The notes under the pieces are model-generated. The model worked only from the letters and a program-made list of their open reading frames with translations. It searched no databases and was not told where the DNA came from. From NCBI GenBank assembly GCA_021292165.1, contig CM037876.1:205800200-205864199 (forward strand): a DNA stretch of 64,000 nucleotides. The letters are read 5' to 3'. This stretch comes from Shinisaurus crocodilurus (lineage: Eukaryota > Chordata > Lepidosauria > Squamata > Shinisauridae). Positions 44,290-55,135 of the stretch are shown one piece after another. Position 1 is the stretch's first letter. Every line of letters begins with the position of its first letter. Both the position numbers and the translations under genes were made by a program.

Positions 44290-44690
44290 CAGCAACACAA
44301 TCTATTAATAAAACAAACAAACAAATAGAATGCCCCAAAGCCTGCACAAATAAATAGATCTTTAACTGGCACCTAAATGACAACAGTGTGGGCAATGCCG
44401 ATCCTCTACCAGAACAACGAGGGTGCTGCCACTGAAAAGGCCCTGCCACGTGTGTGGTAGCCCCATGGGCCACATTCCTCAAGGGCTCCATAAGCAAACC
44501 CTCCCTGGCTAATCTTAAATCCCAGGATGGCCAGTATTGGGGAAAGTTGTCCTTCAAGTATCCGGATTCTGAGCCTTTGAGGGCTTTGTACACTGCTACT
44601 GACAACTTGAATTGGGTAGCTCACTGGCAGCCACTGCAGAGATGTATGAGTAGCCTAAAGTTAATGGATCACCACACATGCTATAAATGT
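44290..44690 (-). mobile_element. Degenerate LINE 3'-region fragment
   Basis: Next to the L2 copy. On the minus strand it shows the conserved L2-like '3'-region' wording GCAGTGGCTGCCAGTGAGCT and GTACAAAGCCCTCAAAGGCT, with an A-rich end near 44310. It is older and from a different subfamily. Confidence 0.5.
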
Positions 44691-45329
44691 ATAAAGGCAA
44701 GCAAGTGTTCCTTGTATCAAGGTAGGATGAAGAGCTGTGAATGCATGCAGTTTCAAGTAAGAAAGGGGCTGGGCCACAGTGGCTGAGCCCTGCTGTTCTT
44801 TTCCTGCTGCCTCTGCTAAGTCCTTACATTTGCTAGCATTTGCTACTACAATAGTCTTTTAAAATTGTACTGCAGGTGCTTGCACAGTACATTTAAAATG
44901 ACAAGACATCATGCTACTGCCCGATGGTGGTAGCAGCAAATGTAAGGAACTTAATCATGGCCTTTCCTCCCTGCAAACTTAGAAACCCAAACACAGTTTC
45001 TACCTCATTTGTATATGGTCTGGATGTAGCCAACCCTGTGATGCTGTAGCATAGGAACTGAGCGAGTGTTCACCTGATCAGTGCCTGGGTGCAGACAATG
45101 AGGAGCCTGCTCTGCGCTTTCTAAAGGAAACCTTTGGCACAACAGTCCTTATCGTGTACTGAAATTAGAATAGATTGAACTGAATGCATATTCCTTCAAT
45201 TTCTCCTCCGTTTCTTCCCATCCTCCCTCTGTTCCCTCCCCTGTGTCAAGTTTTAGATTGTAAATTCCTCAGCACTTGTCTTTTTGTTATTATCCTGTAA
45301 TATGCCATACACATTGGTGGCACTATATC
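44691..45329. other. No recognised feature
   Basis: Intronic. Nothing recognised. Confidence 0.4.
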
Positions 45330-45344
45330 ATCATCATCATCACC

Positions 45345-45378
<34 letters not shown>

Positions 45379-45380
45379 TC
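45330..45380. repeat. (CAT/CAC)n microsatellite
   Basis: CAT units, then a CAC block, then CAT again. An interrupted trinucleotide array. Confidence 0.9.
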
Positions 45381-45841
45381 CACTTCAGATGGGATATTAG
45401 TCTAATAAACAAAGTAATAAAAAACAAAATAATGTATCCTCATAGTCCTGGTAGAATGTGCTTCATATTTTACTGTGTATTCTTTAGCATTATGGACAAA
45501 TGTCAACCATTCCTGCAGTAGACTGCCAGCCCATGTAGGTGGGCATTTCACTTGTCTGCACTGAGAGATGGCACCAGCATTAAGTCTGACACAATCGTTG
45601 CTAGGACTTGAAAGCTTTGCTGTTAAATAAACACACACTTCTTGAATGATAACAATGTTTCTTATTTTAAAACAACAAAGAGTCTTGTGGTCTAGTGGAG
45701 ACACAGGCCCAGAGACCAGATCCTGCAACAAAGCCAGATGCCAACTCTGTCCCTATAGCCACTCAAGCAATGCTTTTGCAGGGCCTCAGAACATCAACCA
45801 CAACATCAGGGGGACCTGCTCACCCTCAAACAGGACATATG

Positions 45842-45957
45842 TCAGCCTTCCCCAACCTGGCACTTTCAAAATGAGTTGGACTACAATTCCCATCACCCAT
45901 GGACCATTGGCCAGGCTGGCTGAGGATGATGGGGGTTATAATCAACACATCTGATAT
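45842..45957. mobile_element. Palindromic hAT MITE, decayed right end
   Basis: CAGCCTTCCCCAACCTGGCA left end. The core is GACTACAATTCCCATCACCC with the partner GATGATGGGGGTTATAATC. Confidence 0.75.
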
Positions 45958-46382
45958 ATGCCATCTGCTCTGTAGAGAAAAAGAAGCAGGTCAGTCTCTA
46001 CACAAAAGAATAAATGGGGACAAAGCTGACATCAAAACGACACTCAGTGGAGAGAAGACATCAGTCTCCAAGGACAGTCTGCTGGTGACCTGAGACTCAC
46101 CATTCTTCAGTAACTCAAGGCTCTTTGTTGGGTTTGCTATAACAGACTAACATCAATCAGAACTGAATTTCTGAGTAAACAGAGATAGGATTGGGCTGCA
46201 TGACCGTAAGGATGAACCTTGGTTGTTTCCTTTCTGCAGTGGCATCTTCTCAGTTCACAGCAGAGAGCTAGGATACCCTTTTGGCATGCAGGTTGCATTC
46301 ATGCCTGTACAAGACCAGCATTCATGGCTGTTATGAGATTTTGAGAGAAACCACTAGGGTGGGTAGTGGGTGGGATAGCATT

Positions 46383-46500
46383 GCCTTGGTCAGAACATAA
46401 GAAGAGCCCGGCTGGGTCCATCTGATCAGCCCCATGGGTGGTCTAGTCCAGTATCATATCTCTCACTGTGCCAACTAGATGCCTCTGAGAAGGCCATAAG
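46383..46500 (-). mobile_element. CR1/L3-like LINE 3' end fragment
   Basis: Complement of the GAACATAAGAAGAGCC / GTCTAGTCCAGTATC arrangement of CR1/L3 3' UTRs, as at 24341. A partial MITE with GTGTGCATAGGATTGCAG follows at about 46540-46618. Confidence 0.6.
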
Positions 46501-46661
46501 CAGGACAGGAAGGTCCTCTCCCATTGTGGCTCCACAGTGGCTGGTATTCAGAACTAAGTCCCACTGTGTTTCAGTGGGGTTACTCTCAAGCAAGTGTGCA
46601 TAGGATTGCAGCCTTAATTAAAGCTCCTATTGTCCTTAAAGCTGTTTCTCTCATACTGCAG

Positions 46662-46745
46662 GATTGCCTCCAAGAGATCCATCACTTCCTGAAAAAACAC
46701 ATGAATTTTGTCTCCATATTGATGACCATCACAATTTTCTTCATG
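46662..46745 (+). CDS. TSPAN32: TSPAN32 coding exon: end of loop and TM4 start
   Basis: An 84-nt, 28-codon phase-0 exon encoding DCLQEIHHFLKKHMNF and then the hydrophobic SILMTITIFFM. It supplies the fourth loop cysteine and most of the fourth membrane segment. The acceptor is TCATACTGCAG and the donor GTAACT. The DCLQ.I..FL pattern matches mammalian TSPAN32. Confidence 0.95.
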
Positions 46746-47397
46746 GTAACTATGTGTATACTCCAGTTGAAGCTAAGATGCAGATCTAGTTTTGGGGGTG
46801 GCAGCATAATTCTGCAAAAATTGCAGCATTTTGTTCAGCAGAAATATAAACCATTCAGTGGAAACCTTAATCATTTGAGGGAGCTTAATCAAATGATCGT
46901 TCTTGATGGGAACCTAACCTTTATTTTTAAAAAAGCCCTCCAGCTTCTTCACTGGAAATAAGGCATTCAGGCATTAAATTTTACTGTCAATTGTGCTTTC
47001 ATGCTTTATGAATATGTATATATGGACAGAGACTAGCCTGCCAATTATTTATATCAAAATTTAAGCTGGATCAGCAACACTGGTGGAAACAATCTTTCCC
47101 ACCCCCTCCTTCCAACAGCAGCCTCTTCAGCCCCCTGGAAATGCTACACAGAGTCAGGAGACCCTGCCACATGGGATGAGCTGTAAAGTTTAGTGGAGAG
47201 GGGATCCCCCAAAATTGGGCAGAGGGGCCTTCCATGAGTGAAGCCTTATGGGAGGCAAATCCTGGATCCAACCCATCTATTTCTTTCCTTTTGACTTTAG
47301 TAGACACTTTACCCTCATTTTATACCAGGCTGCCTTATGCCAGGTCACCCTATTTGCCCATCTAATACTGCCTGCTCTGACAGGCAGTGACTCTTCA
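46746..47397. other. Intron, no recognised feature
   Basis: Nothing recognised. Confidence 0.4.
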
Positions 47398-47540
47398 GCA
47401 GCCTTCCCCAACCTGGTGCCCTCCAGAAGTTTTGGACCACATCTCCCAGCATTCCTGACCATCGATCATGCTGGCTGGAGCTGATAGGCATTGACATCTA
47501 TAACATCTGGAAGGCACCAGGTCGGGGAAGGCTTCTCTCC
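47398..47540. mobile_element. Palindromic hAT MITE
   Basis: CAGCAGCCTTCCCCAACCTG left end, mirror CACCAGGTCGGGGAAGGCTT right end. The target-site ends are blurred. Confidence 0.85.
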
Positions 47541-48017
47541 AGGGTCTCAGGCAGACACCTTCCATATCACCTGCTATCTGATTCTTTCAACTGGAGATGT
47601 CAGGGATTAACCTGGCATCTCCAGTTGCATGCAACGCATGCATTGTGCTACTGACTTATGCTCATAGTGAAAAGTTAAAATTAGGCAGATGTTAAGATGG
47701 TATCATTAAAAGCAGTGGGTGAGTACATCCTTATCCCAGCTTATCTCACACCAAGAGTCATCCTCAGGAAGTGGTGGCAGTGTTTACAATACACTGTATG
47801 GATAAAGTCACTCAGATTGCCTTGACCTCTTGACTGTTGTCCTAGCCAGTTGATGAGAGCTAACAGCCAGCAATTGTTGCCACACTCATCTGGGATTATA
47901 ATAAAACAAAGTTCAACCTATCGGTCCATGACAAAAAAAAAGTCCAAAATCCACAGTTCAGCAATACCTTTATTATGACCAACCAAAAATTCCACAAAAT
48001 CGTGCAAGCTTAAAAAG

Positions 48018-48059
<42 letters not shown>

Positions 48060-48860
48060 TATATGTTTGTAAACTGTTTTTATATTATGTACAATTACTG
48101 TATTTTTAAGGTTTTTAATCTCTGTAAACTACCCGGACAGCTTTGGCTATTGGGCAGTATAGAAATGTAATGAATGAATGAATAAAACCATCTAACTTCT
48201 CTTTCAGACAGGCCATGCATTTCTCCCTCTACTTTGTCTCCTCTGTCAGAGAAAAATACGTAGGTTTCTAGTGTGTAGCAGTGATTTGCAGGTGGTTAGA
48301 TTTTGCCAGGAGTATGTGGCTGCAATCGCATGGATCAGTATTTCTGTACTCATAAGGACCATCTCTTCCCATATGAGCTCACTCTCCAGTCAGGATCTAG
48401 TCAGCAGCTGTTGTTGCCTGTGCCAACTTGACTGCGGGTTCGAACAAGGAACAGCTCAGGACAGAGCTTTTTGGGTGACTGCTACAAAACTGTGGAACCT
48501 CCTCCTTGAAGGAGGAAGAACTGCAACTGCCATCTTTGTAAGCTTTTGCCTGAAGTTGTATCCTGTGGCTGCTTAGGCATATTGTGGTTTGATCTTCTTT
48601 ATACTAGAGAGATGGCAGGGGGAGAGATATAAGAGGAGGCTTAAATGACTATGTGAATGGGGTGTGTATATGTATTTGTGTGGCTAGGGTGTGTGTGGCT
48701 GGGGTGTGTATGTGTGTGTGTGTGTTTGGGATATGTATGTGGCTTTGGTCCTGCCCACCATTGCCAGGCAGCCCTTGGAAAGTTACACACAAGGGGAAAT
48801 TGTATTAATGTTTAGGTGATTTTTTAAAAATATTCCCTTTCATTTATCTGTCTGCCCCAG
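47541..48860. other. Intron with (TG)n and L2-like 3' end
   Basis: (TG)n at 48020-48054. An L2-like 3' end (+) with GACAGCTTTGGCTATTGGGC and an AATGAATGAATGAAT tail at about 48110-48190. Possible LINE C-terminal remnant wording near 48460-48570. Several TGTGTGTG runs at 48660-48725. The acceptor TCTGCCCCAG ends at 48860. Confidence 0.55.
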
Positions 48861-48956
48861 GTATATGGCATGATCTTAACTTCATTCCTCTGGTACTCTA
48901 TCCACTGTAAGATCAGTTTGGACCGGAAGGGCAAATACATTCTGGCAAACCGATAG
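48861..48956 (+). CDS. TSPAN32: TSPAN32 terminal coding exon: TM4 end and tail
   Basis: The last coding exon: 31 codons and TAG. It encodes VYGMILTSFLWYSIHCK and then ISLDRKGKY plus a short end. It completes TM4. The membrane-proximal cysteine (HCK) is a likely palmitoylation site. SLDRKGKY is the same juxtamembrane motif as in mammalian TSPAN32. The stop comes about 16 residues after TM4, so the tail is much shorter than the long human isoform. I see no evidence of a frameshift; the short tail is probably genuine, or an alternative 3' exon exists further on. Confidence 0.95.
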   Translation, partial: VYGMILTSFLWYSIHCKISLDRKGKYILANR

Positions 48957-49511
48957 GAAATTGACTTTCGACTTCTGCACCAGACCAGAGGAAAGACCAA
49001 GGCATCTGGAGACCATAATAAATTGGATTGTTTTTCACAGCTATGACTGGACTATGGATGGCCCTTCATCTGATTCTTCTATCGCCTTGTTTTCTCTCCC
49101 CATCCTAAATATGTTTGGACTAACAATATGCAGCCAAGAAGGCTGCTGTATCTGTAGGAAAAAAATGACCAGTGTGTTGATCTGTGAGGACATCAGAAGC
49201 AGCCAGTGCAGTTGAAGGCAGGATATATGTAAACCAGGAACCAAGACGTTGCCCAACCACAAGTGTGTTTGCCAGCTGATAGCCATAATTTAGAACCCTG
49301 AAAATAGCAAGTCAAAATGGGACAACGAACATACCCAGTGAAAAGGAAACTCGTGGAAATGGAAATTTTGCTCAGCTCAATAGTGAGGAAGATTTTTTTA
49401 AAAAAATTCAGTCGAGACAGAGAGAGAAAATAGTTTGTTTTACATTATTCTTTTCACCAGTTTCATTTAGAACCTATTTGCATTTTTGTATACTTCCTCA
49501 GTTTAAATAAA
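48957..49511 (+). other. TSPAN32: Probable TSPAN32 3' UTR
   Basis: Sequence after the stop lacks repeats for about 550 bp, in contrast with its surroundings. It contains two AATAAA hexamers (49017-49022 and 49506-49511). The second lies in an A-T-rich context typical of a functional cleavage region. Confidence 0.55.
49506..49511 (+). promoter_or_regulatory. Candidate poly(A) signal AATAAA
   Basis: Canonical hexamer 550 bp after the TSPAN32 stop. An alternative lies at 49017-49022, only 61 bp after the stop. Confidence 0.5.
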
Positions 49512-49644
49512 TTAAGATACTTTAAATACGAATAACACATTTGTATAATTAAAAAAAACCTGAACACAACACAACTGCAAGAAATGGAGTACTGTTCTGC
49601 TGTATTAGACCTATGCTCTGACCCATCTGAAGTGAGTTGTTGTG

Positions 49645-49755
49645 ATTAAGACTGCAATCCTGAGCACACCTACTAGATAGTAAATCCCACCAAACACAGT
49701 GTGACTTACTTCCAAGTCTCAAGTAAGTGGGATTTCATCATAACTAACTTTAGCT
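49645..49755. mobile_element. Small palindromic MITE, diverged
   Basis: GACTGCAATCCTGAGCACACC start and ACTTACTTCCAAGTCTCAAGT core, related to the element at 38656. The right end is eroded. Confidence 0.55.
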
Positions 49756-50063
49756 GGATCAGGGCCCTGGTATCCTGAGTTCTGAATTTATAATTCCATC
49801 TGCAAACATATTGGTATGATATGATTTTATATTCCAAACTCTTTCTTTCCCCCTCTAATTTGTTCCAGTGTTGGCAGGTATTTGCTGCCAGCTAAGGTGC
49901 AAATATAGATCGATTACTGTGGCCTTAAGGGATTCCTGTTCTAGATCAAATGCTGAAATGCATAATATTTTCTTCTTGGCCAGGGTACTGGGCCATTTCA
50001 GTAACTAAAGTTATTTTGTAAGGGACATTCTTGATGACACCCTCTCCACAGGACTAAAAAAAA

Positions 50064-50365
50064 TTTCAGTGAAGGCGGCAGGAGCAGGCAGAGGGAACAT
50101 CAGGGCCTGCTCCAGTTGGACTGCCCCCCCCCAGGGCTAACTGACATCAAGGGCCCTGTGGGGAAGAGGAAGGAGTGAAGGAGGCAGAAGCAGGCAGAGG
50201 GAACATCAGGGCCTGCTCCGGTTGGACTGCCCCCCCCCAGGGCTAACTGACGCTCTGTTTTTTGTTGGGGGGGTTTGGTATTTAATTAGACCGTACATCG
50301 CTTAGAGTGGCCAGATGACTGGCCAGATGGGCGATTCAAAAATAGAATAAATAAATAAATAAATT
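50064..50365 (+). mobile_element. L2-like LINE 3' end with 106-bp tandem duplication
   Basis: The module GGGAACATCAGGGCCTGCTCC...GGACTGCCCCCCCCCAGGGC occurs twice at a spacing of 106 bp (50093 and 50199). Then GATGGGCGATTCAAAAATAG and an (AATA)n tail follow. A single copy of the module sits in the 14.24-kb element. Confidence 0.75.
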
Positions 50366-50939
50366 TTGACTGCTTCCTCAGAAAAAGCGTGCCATGAAAA
50401 ATATGGCAATCGGCTAAAAGCCGGTGATCAATAAGATGAGAACTTCAAAATTCTCAGATTACTACTAGTCTGTATATTAAAAGGCATATTCCTCCACCCT
50501 GCCCATGAGGGTCCTGAGCCTGTTGCAGCTATTTACACTAAAAAAAAAAACTTAAAAAAAAAACCCCACCATGCGCATGACATGCACTACCAATGCATAC
50601 AACATCATGTATAATTTGACCCATGGATTCCGATATCTTTTCAAAAGCATCCAGTATAGGGGCTTTGCATCCTAATTTCAAGGATGATTTCTTGGGGAAA
50701 TGATCCCTATTTCTGGTATATGCTCACTATAAAGGGGATGAGTATTGAGACCTGGCAACCTCAGATAGGGCTGGAACCATCATTTTGTGATGTGTTGGAA
50801 CAACTGGGCTGTTGCTTCTTCACTGGCAATTTTAAGTATTAGCACAAAATATAATGGAAAAAATAATGTTTCACATTTTTACGAGGACTACAACTAATTT
50901 ACATGAAAATTAGTTTGGAAGTTTGGAAGAACTGCCTAA
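50366..50939. other. No recognised feature
   Basis: Intergenic, with an A-rich run near 50540. Confidence 0.4.
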
Positions 50940-51082
50940 AGCAGGGAAAGGAAAATGTGTGGCCCTTCAGACATCAGATTACAAATTCCATCAGCCCTAG
51001 CCAGCATAGCCAATGGTGAAGGATGATGGGAGTTGCAGTCCAACAAAATCTGGAGGGCCACACATTCCCTCTCCCTGGTCTA
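50940..51082. mobile_element. Palindromic hAT MITE variant
   Basis: Left end CAGGGAAAGGAAAATGTGTGG, right end CCACACATTCCCTCTCCCTG. The core is CCATCAGCCCTAGCCAGCAT. Ends of the GGAAAATGTGTGG type mark a subfamily distinct from the AACCTGGTGCC type. Confidence 0.85.
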
Positions 51083-52490
51083 AAGATAACATAGTGAAGC
51101 ACCACTGTCTCCTCCATGCCTCTGGGTAATATGGGTTCAGCACTCTGGATACCACAGGTTCAGCTTCTACTCCTGCCCTGAGTGTCCCATTCTGTTGTTC
51201 CTTGAGGCTCACAGGGGAAGCTGGTAGCATTTAATGGTAGGCAGATCAAGGCAGGAAGAAAATAGGACCTTGGATAGCTCCAAGTGGGTCCTGCTGCCTG
51301 GAAATCTCCCACTAGAAGACTAGGAGAATGCTGTCGCAGCAGGGAGCTAAAGCCAACTGAAGCCTTATGTAGGTTGACAAGACCTGTAGTCTGGTCAGCT
51401 CTGCCTCTCCTGGAGGAGCTGACTGGACTGTTGAAAGACCCTTGCATGATTTTGTAGCCCGAGACTTCTGCGAGGCTGGGGAGATGGAATATCTGCTGGT
51501 GACTCATCCTCTGAGGCCAAGGACAATAGTAGGACTGTGTCCTCTGGCTGATAGAGCCCTGAATAAGGCAGTGACTGTCCTACCCCCAAAGTAGCCTGTG
51601 TCTCATTCTCAGCAGAATCCTCTGCTGCACACTGGAAGATCTGAGGGCTGGGGGGTCCTGAACCCATGACTCCTCTATCCTATAATTGTTCCCAATGGGT
51701 TATATCCATTTGGAGTCCCTCCAGTGGCAAAAGGCTCTTTGATCCAGGAGAACAGAGAGGGAGGTGATTTTCAGCAGTGCCCCCTACAGCCCTCTGTGCC
51801 CCCTCAAATCTTCCCTGGCGGGTATGAGGAACCTTTGGAACAGCATGGGAGGTAGTGCGGATGGCTTCAGGGAAGAGGGGGAATTGTCAAAAGTCACCTC
51901 CTCTCTGTTCCACTGATGGAAGCCTCTGCTGGATCAAAGAGCCTTCCGTCAGCTGACAGCTGCCAACTGGACGCAACCCAATAGCTGCAGCAACTTTCAA
52001 ATAATTCTGAGTTGCCAGCATGGAAAAAGTTTTAAACATAGATAAGGCTCCTAAAAGGGCCTGTTCTAAGAAAACTAGCTCTTGGCTATCATTGCTAATG
52101 TTATGCCAAAGGCCAGATGGGAGGTCACATGACTTTTGGCTGCTTCAAAGAAAATGAAATTAAAGTGCTCTTCTTTCTCTCCCTTATGTATGCAAACAGC
52201 GTTGTTATAGCTGCCGAGGTATTAGTGTAATGTGTGCTAGGCAGTAAATCTTCCAACACTGAGAAGACATATGCACAGCTGGCAGTGGCTCTGGCAGGGA
52301 CACAAAGGACAAATAATATCCCAATCGAGCCCTGTGCAATACTTGCATGTAACCTCGCTTGGCTCAGATGGAATCAGTGTTTGTTTTTTCCTAGCCTCTG
52401 GCCGTGTCCTACCCCTTCCCCCATCAGCTCTCCGTAAGTTTGCTGAAATTGACAAGCATTTGATACATGGGGGGGTGGGGGGGTGTGAGC
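51083..52490. other. Unassigned; minus-strand short frames
   Basis: Frames of 90-115 codons at 51160-51667 on the minus strand are rich in S, P, Q and E and have no recognised domain. They resemble low-complexity retroelement gag-like wording but are not assignable. No splice-supported exon. Confidence 0.3.
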
Positions 52491-52770
52491 AACTTGTGAT
52501 CCTCCAGATGTTTTGGTCTATAACCAGTGCTTTTTTTCTGGAGAAAAGGGTACCGGAACTCTTGGATTACCGTACATTTCCTCGGGAGTAGATGGCGATT
52601 AAATTGTAATGCAATTAATAGAAGAAAAGGTGCTGGAACTCAGTTCCGGTGAGTTCCACCAGAAAAAAAGCCCTGTCTATAACTCACATCATCTCTCACC
52701 ATAAGCTATGCCAGCTAGGGCTGATGAGAGTTGTAGGCCAAAACATCCTGAGGACCACAAGTGAATTTAC
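52491..52770. mobile_element. Palindromic MITE split by a hAT insertion
   Basis: Left half GCAACTTGTGATCCTCCAGA and right half CTGAGGACCACAAGTG are mirror images but are separated by a 151-bp element. Without that insert the host MITE would be about 120 bp, like the element at 57354. Confidence 0.8.
52525..52675 (+). mobile_element. 151-bp nested hAT MITE
   Basis: Terminal repeats CAGTGCTTTTTTTCTGG and CCAGAAAAAAAGCCCTG (16 of 17 matching) with a perfect 8-bp target duplication TCTATAAC (52517-52524, 52676-52683). It clearly inserted into the pre-existing MITE. Confidence 0.95.
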
Positions 52771-53010
52771 CTTCTCACCAGCATTGTCACCAGTTGTCAC
52801 CAGTTGCTATTGCTTGCTTGATGGGCAGAGAGCCAGTGAGCAACTAGGCAGTGGCATCTACTGCTCCTCCTCACCACTTCCATTATCTCGGCCAGAGCGA
52901 GAGACAGGTGAACTAGCAGTTTGCAATGGTGAAGAGCAGGAGCAACTCCAAGGGGCTCTTGCCAGTGGGCCCCTGCTGGGGTGTGGGCCGTCAGCAGGTG
53001 CCCAACCATG
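52771..53010. other. No recognised feature
   Basis: Short frames on both strands around 52800-53080. No domain. Confidence 0.35.
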
Positions 53011-53117
53011 CCTAGATGCCAGCCTTGCCTGGTGCCCTCCTGATGTGTGGCTGGGGGCATGCTGGGAGTTGTAGTGCAACACATCTGGAGGGCACCAGAT
53101 TGGGGAAGGCTTTCCTA
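53011..53117. mobile_element. Palindromic hAT MITE, shortened
   Basis: GCCTTGCCTGGTGCCCTCC start and GGAGGGCACCAGATTGGGG end. The centre is partly deleted. Confidence 0.75.
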
Positions 53118-53476
53118 GACAATCTTCCCAGACCCAATGTTGATTAACTTAAAAGCAAAAGCAAATATGTTGTTGTTGTGTTTTATGTTTCTTAGCGCTC
53201 AGACTTCCAAATGATCCAGGCCTTTTTGAGTTTTAGTCCTCCTAACTTGCATGGAGAACAACCTTCAACCCAACATAATCTTGCATTCATATCTTTTAGA
53301 GTTTTTTCTCTTTAAACAGCAAAGAGGTATTAATGACAGATAGATGGAGCACTCTGCAACAGGTGTTTCCTACAGATTGCATTGACATCATTTTCTTCTT
53401 CCCTGCTGCTTTATTATTCGTATTTTGCATAATGTGAAACACAAGTACCATAAGGGAGCTGCAGCTTGACCATGTA
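53118..53476. other. No recognised feature
   Basis: A-T-rich. Nothing recognised. Confidence 0.4.
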
Positions 53477-53658
53477 CAGTAATACCTTGAATTACGAGCA
53501 TAATTCGTTCCGGAACCATGCTCGTAATCCAAAATACTCGTACATCAAAGCGAGTTTCCCCATTAGACTTGCTCATCTTTCAAATGTAAATTTATGCCAA
53601 ATTTTTCATCTTACGAGAAACTCGCAAACCGGGTTACTCGTAATCCGAGGTATTACTG
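53477..53658. mobile_element. 182-bp pogo/Tigger-like MITE
   Basis: TA-flanked. Starts CAGTAATACCTTGAATTACG and ends CGTAATCCGAGGTATTACTG. Long inverted ends with CGTAATCCAAAATACTCGTA and CTCGCAAACCGGGTTACTCG inside. It is richer in CpG than its surroundings, which suggests youth. Confidence 0.85.
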
Positions 53659-54675
53659 TATGTATGTTTTAATGTTCCAGCAGGTGTTCAGATTATGTAT
53701 TGCATTCATGCTTCACATCCCAGCTATTGAGATATATGCTGTGTGGGGAGGGGCCCATGGGGGAGGCATTCCTGTTTCCTTCAGTTCTCATCTTGCTTAT
53801 TTGATTCATCCTCCAGTGCAGCTAAATCTCTCTCTCTGACCCTTTCATTTATTTTCAAGAGATATTTCAGCTCTCCGAGCACGAGGAGCCCCAGTGATGA
53901 AGTGTCTTAGCCCCAGTGACAAAGCGTCAGCAGCACACAAGCGAGTTAAGCAACCATGCAAGAAGAAGATAAATGATATTTACTTATCTACTTATTTATA
54001 TATTAGTTCTAGAATTAATGTTTAGAAAGAAGAAGCTGGAGCTGTTAGAACAAAATAAGGATTTGTTTTAGTAGTAACTTAGAATTTCAAAGGTAAAGTG
54101 TTATTGGTAAAATGTACTGATCTCTGTTGAAATTAGTGATTGAGAATGAGTAATGGAACGGACGTAAATAAAATGGGTCAAACATTTGGGGTGTGAGGTA
54201 TTGGTGTAAGGGGGAAATAGGTGGTGGCTTGTCCTTTGATAAATACAGTACAGGGAAAGAAACTAGGGAACTGTATTAAATAGAAGTAGAAAAGTTTTAG
54301 ATTGCTAGAAGAATTAGAAGAATTAGGTATGGTTAATAATAAGGTTTTGTGAACTTGTGAGGTGGATGAATAAGAAGAAAAAGGTTTGACAACAGAAAAA
54401 AGAGAAATGTATTTGTAAACCACAGAGTAGGGTATATAATGTTACTTATATTTTGTTGTGGGGAAAATCGGAAGTCCATTTTAGTTTAGTGTTATTGTGT
54501 GTTTGTGATGTTTGTCTGTGTTTTATTTTTCTTTTGAAAATAAAAAATGGGGGGGGGATTAATGTTTAGAAATCCAACAAGTTAAACCGGAATTCAGGAG
54601 TGAGGGATTTCAAGGTACAGTGAACCCTCAGAATAAAAGAACAGAAAGTAGGGGGACTGCTCATCTTTACTGTAG
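53659..54675. other. No recognised gene; purine-rich, A-T-rich tract
   Basis: 53900-54560 is A-T-rich with GAAGAAG-rich runs and ends in an A-run plus poly-G near 54549. It could be an old LINE 3' UTR. No protein similarity. Confidence 0.35.
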
Positions 54676-55135
54676 AGCAAGGGTAGGGAAACTCAGGCAT
54701 GGGGGTCAAATCTGGCCTTCCTGGGGTCCCAAACCGGCCCTCCAGGGTTCCCCGAGAGGACATGCCTGGCTCCACCCCTTTCCCCTGACCACCAATCGGC
54801 CACCGATTGTTTCGTGGTTTCCCAGCTTTTGCACATTTGTTCCCCATTCTAAGGGTGCAATCCTGTGCATGTTTAGACAGGAAAAAAGTCCTACAATCCC
54901 CAGCCAGCACGCTGTCTAAACGGGCATCTCATTGCACCTTAAAAGGTTGAAATGCCTCTCCTAAGGCTTAGTTATTGGCAGTAAGAGCTTTATAACTAAA
55001 ATATGTAGCTATTGGGGGGTATTTTGGACCCACCACTTTTGCTTGGCCCCACCTCCTGCTGGAACGTGGCCTCTGAGAGTATCCCCAAAATTGAATTCAG
55101 CCCTCAGGCTGAAAGAGGTTGTCCATCCCTGTTCT
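54676..55135 (+). mobile_element. hAT-type MITE with nested hairpin MITE
   Basis: Same block order as 59646: CCAAATCTGGCC-type start, ACCACCAATCGGCC, TCCCCATTCT, AGGTTGAAATGCC, AAAATTGAATTCAGCCCTCAGG. It is interrupted at 54852-54940 by a hairpin element with GGGTGCAATCCTGTGCATG and ATTGCACC ends. Confidence 0.75.

Larger units (their letters stand above)
10432..49511 (+). other. TSPAN32: TSPAN32 gene, 3' portion (five exons to poly(A) signal)
   Basis: This is the span of the visible part of a tetraspanin gene. Joined in order, the five phase-0 exons give about 148 residues covering TM3, the large extracellular loop, TM4 and the tail. Residue matches to mammalian TSPAN32 include VEDAM, FLCCGKKSPF, DCLQ and SLDRKGKY. 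Tetraspanins organise membrane microdomains. TSPAN32 is known in mammals as a haematopoietic protein that modulates integrin and T-cell responses. Introns are about 26.0, 4.1, 5.9 and 2.1 kb. In mammals the gene lies near CD81 and ASCL2; neither is seen here. The 5' exons are missing from the window or were not recognised. Confidence 0.85.
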
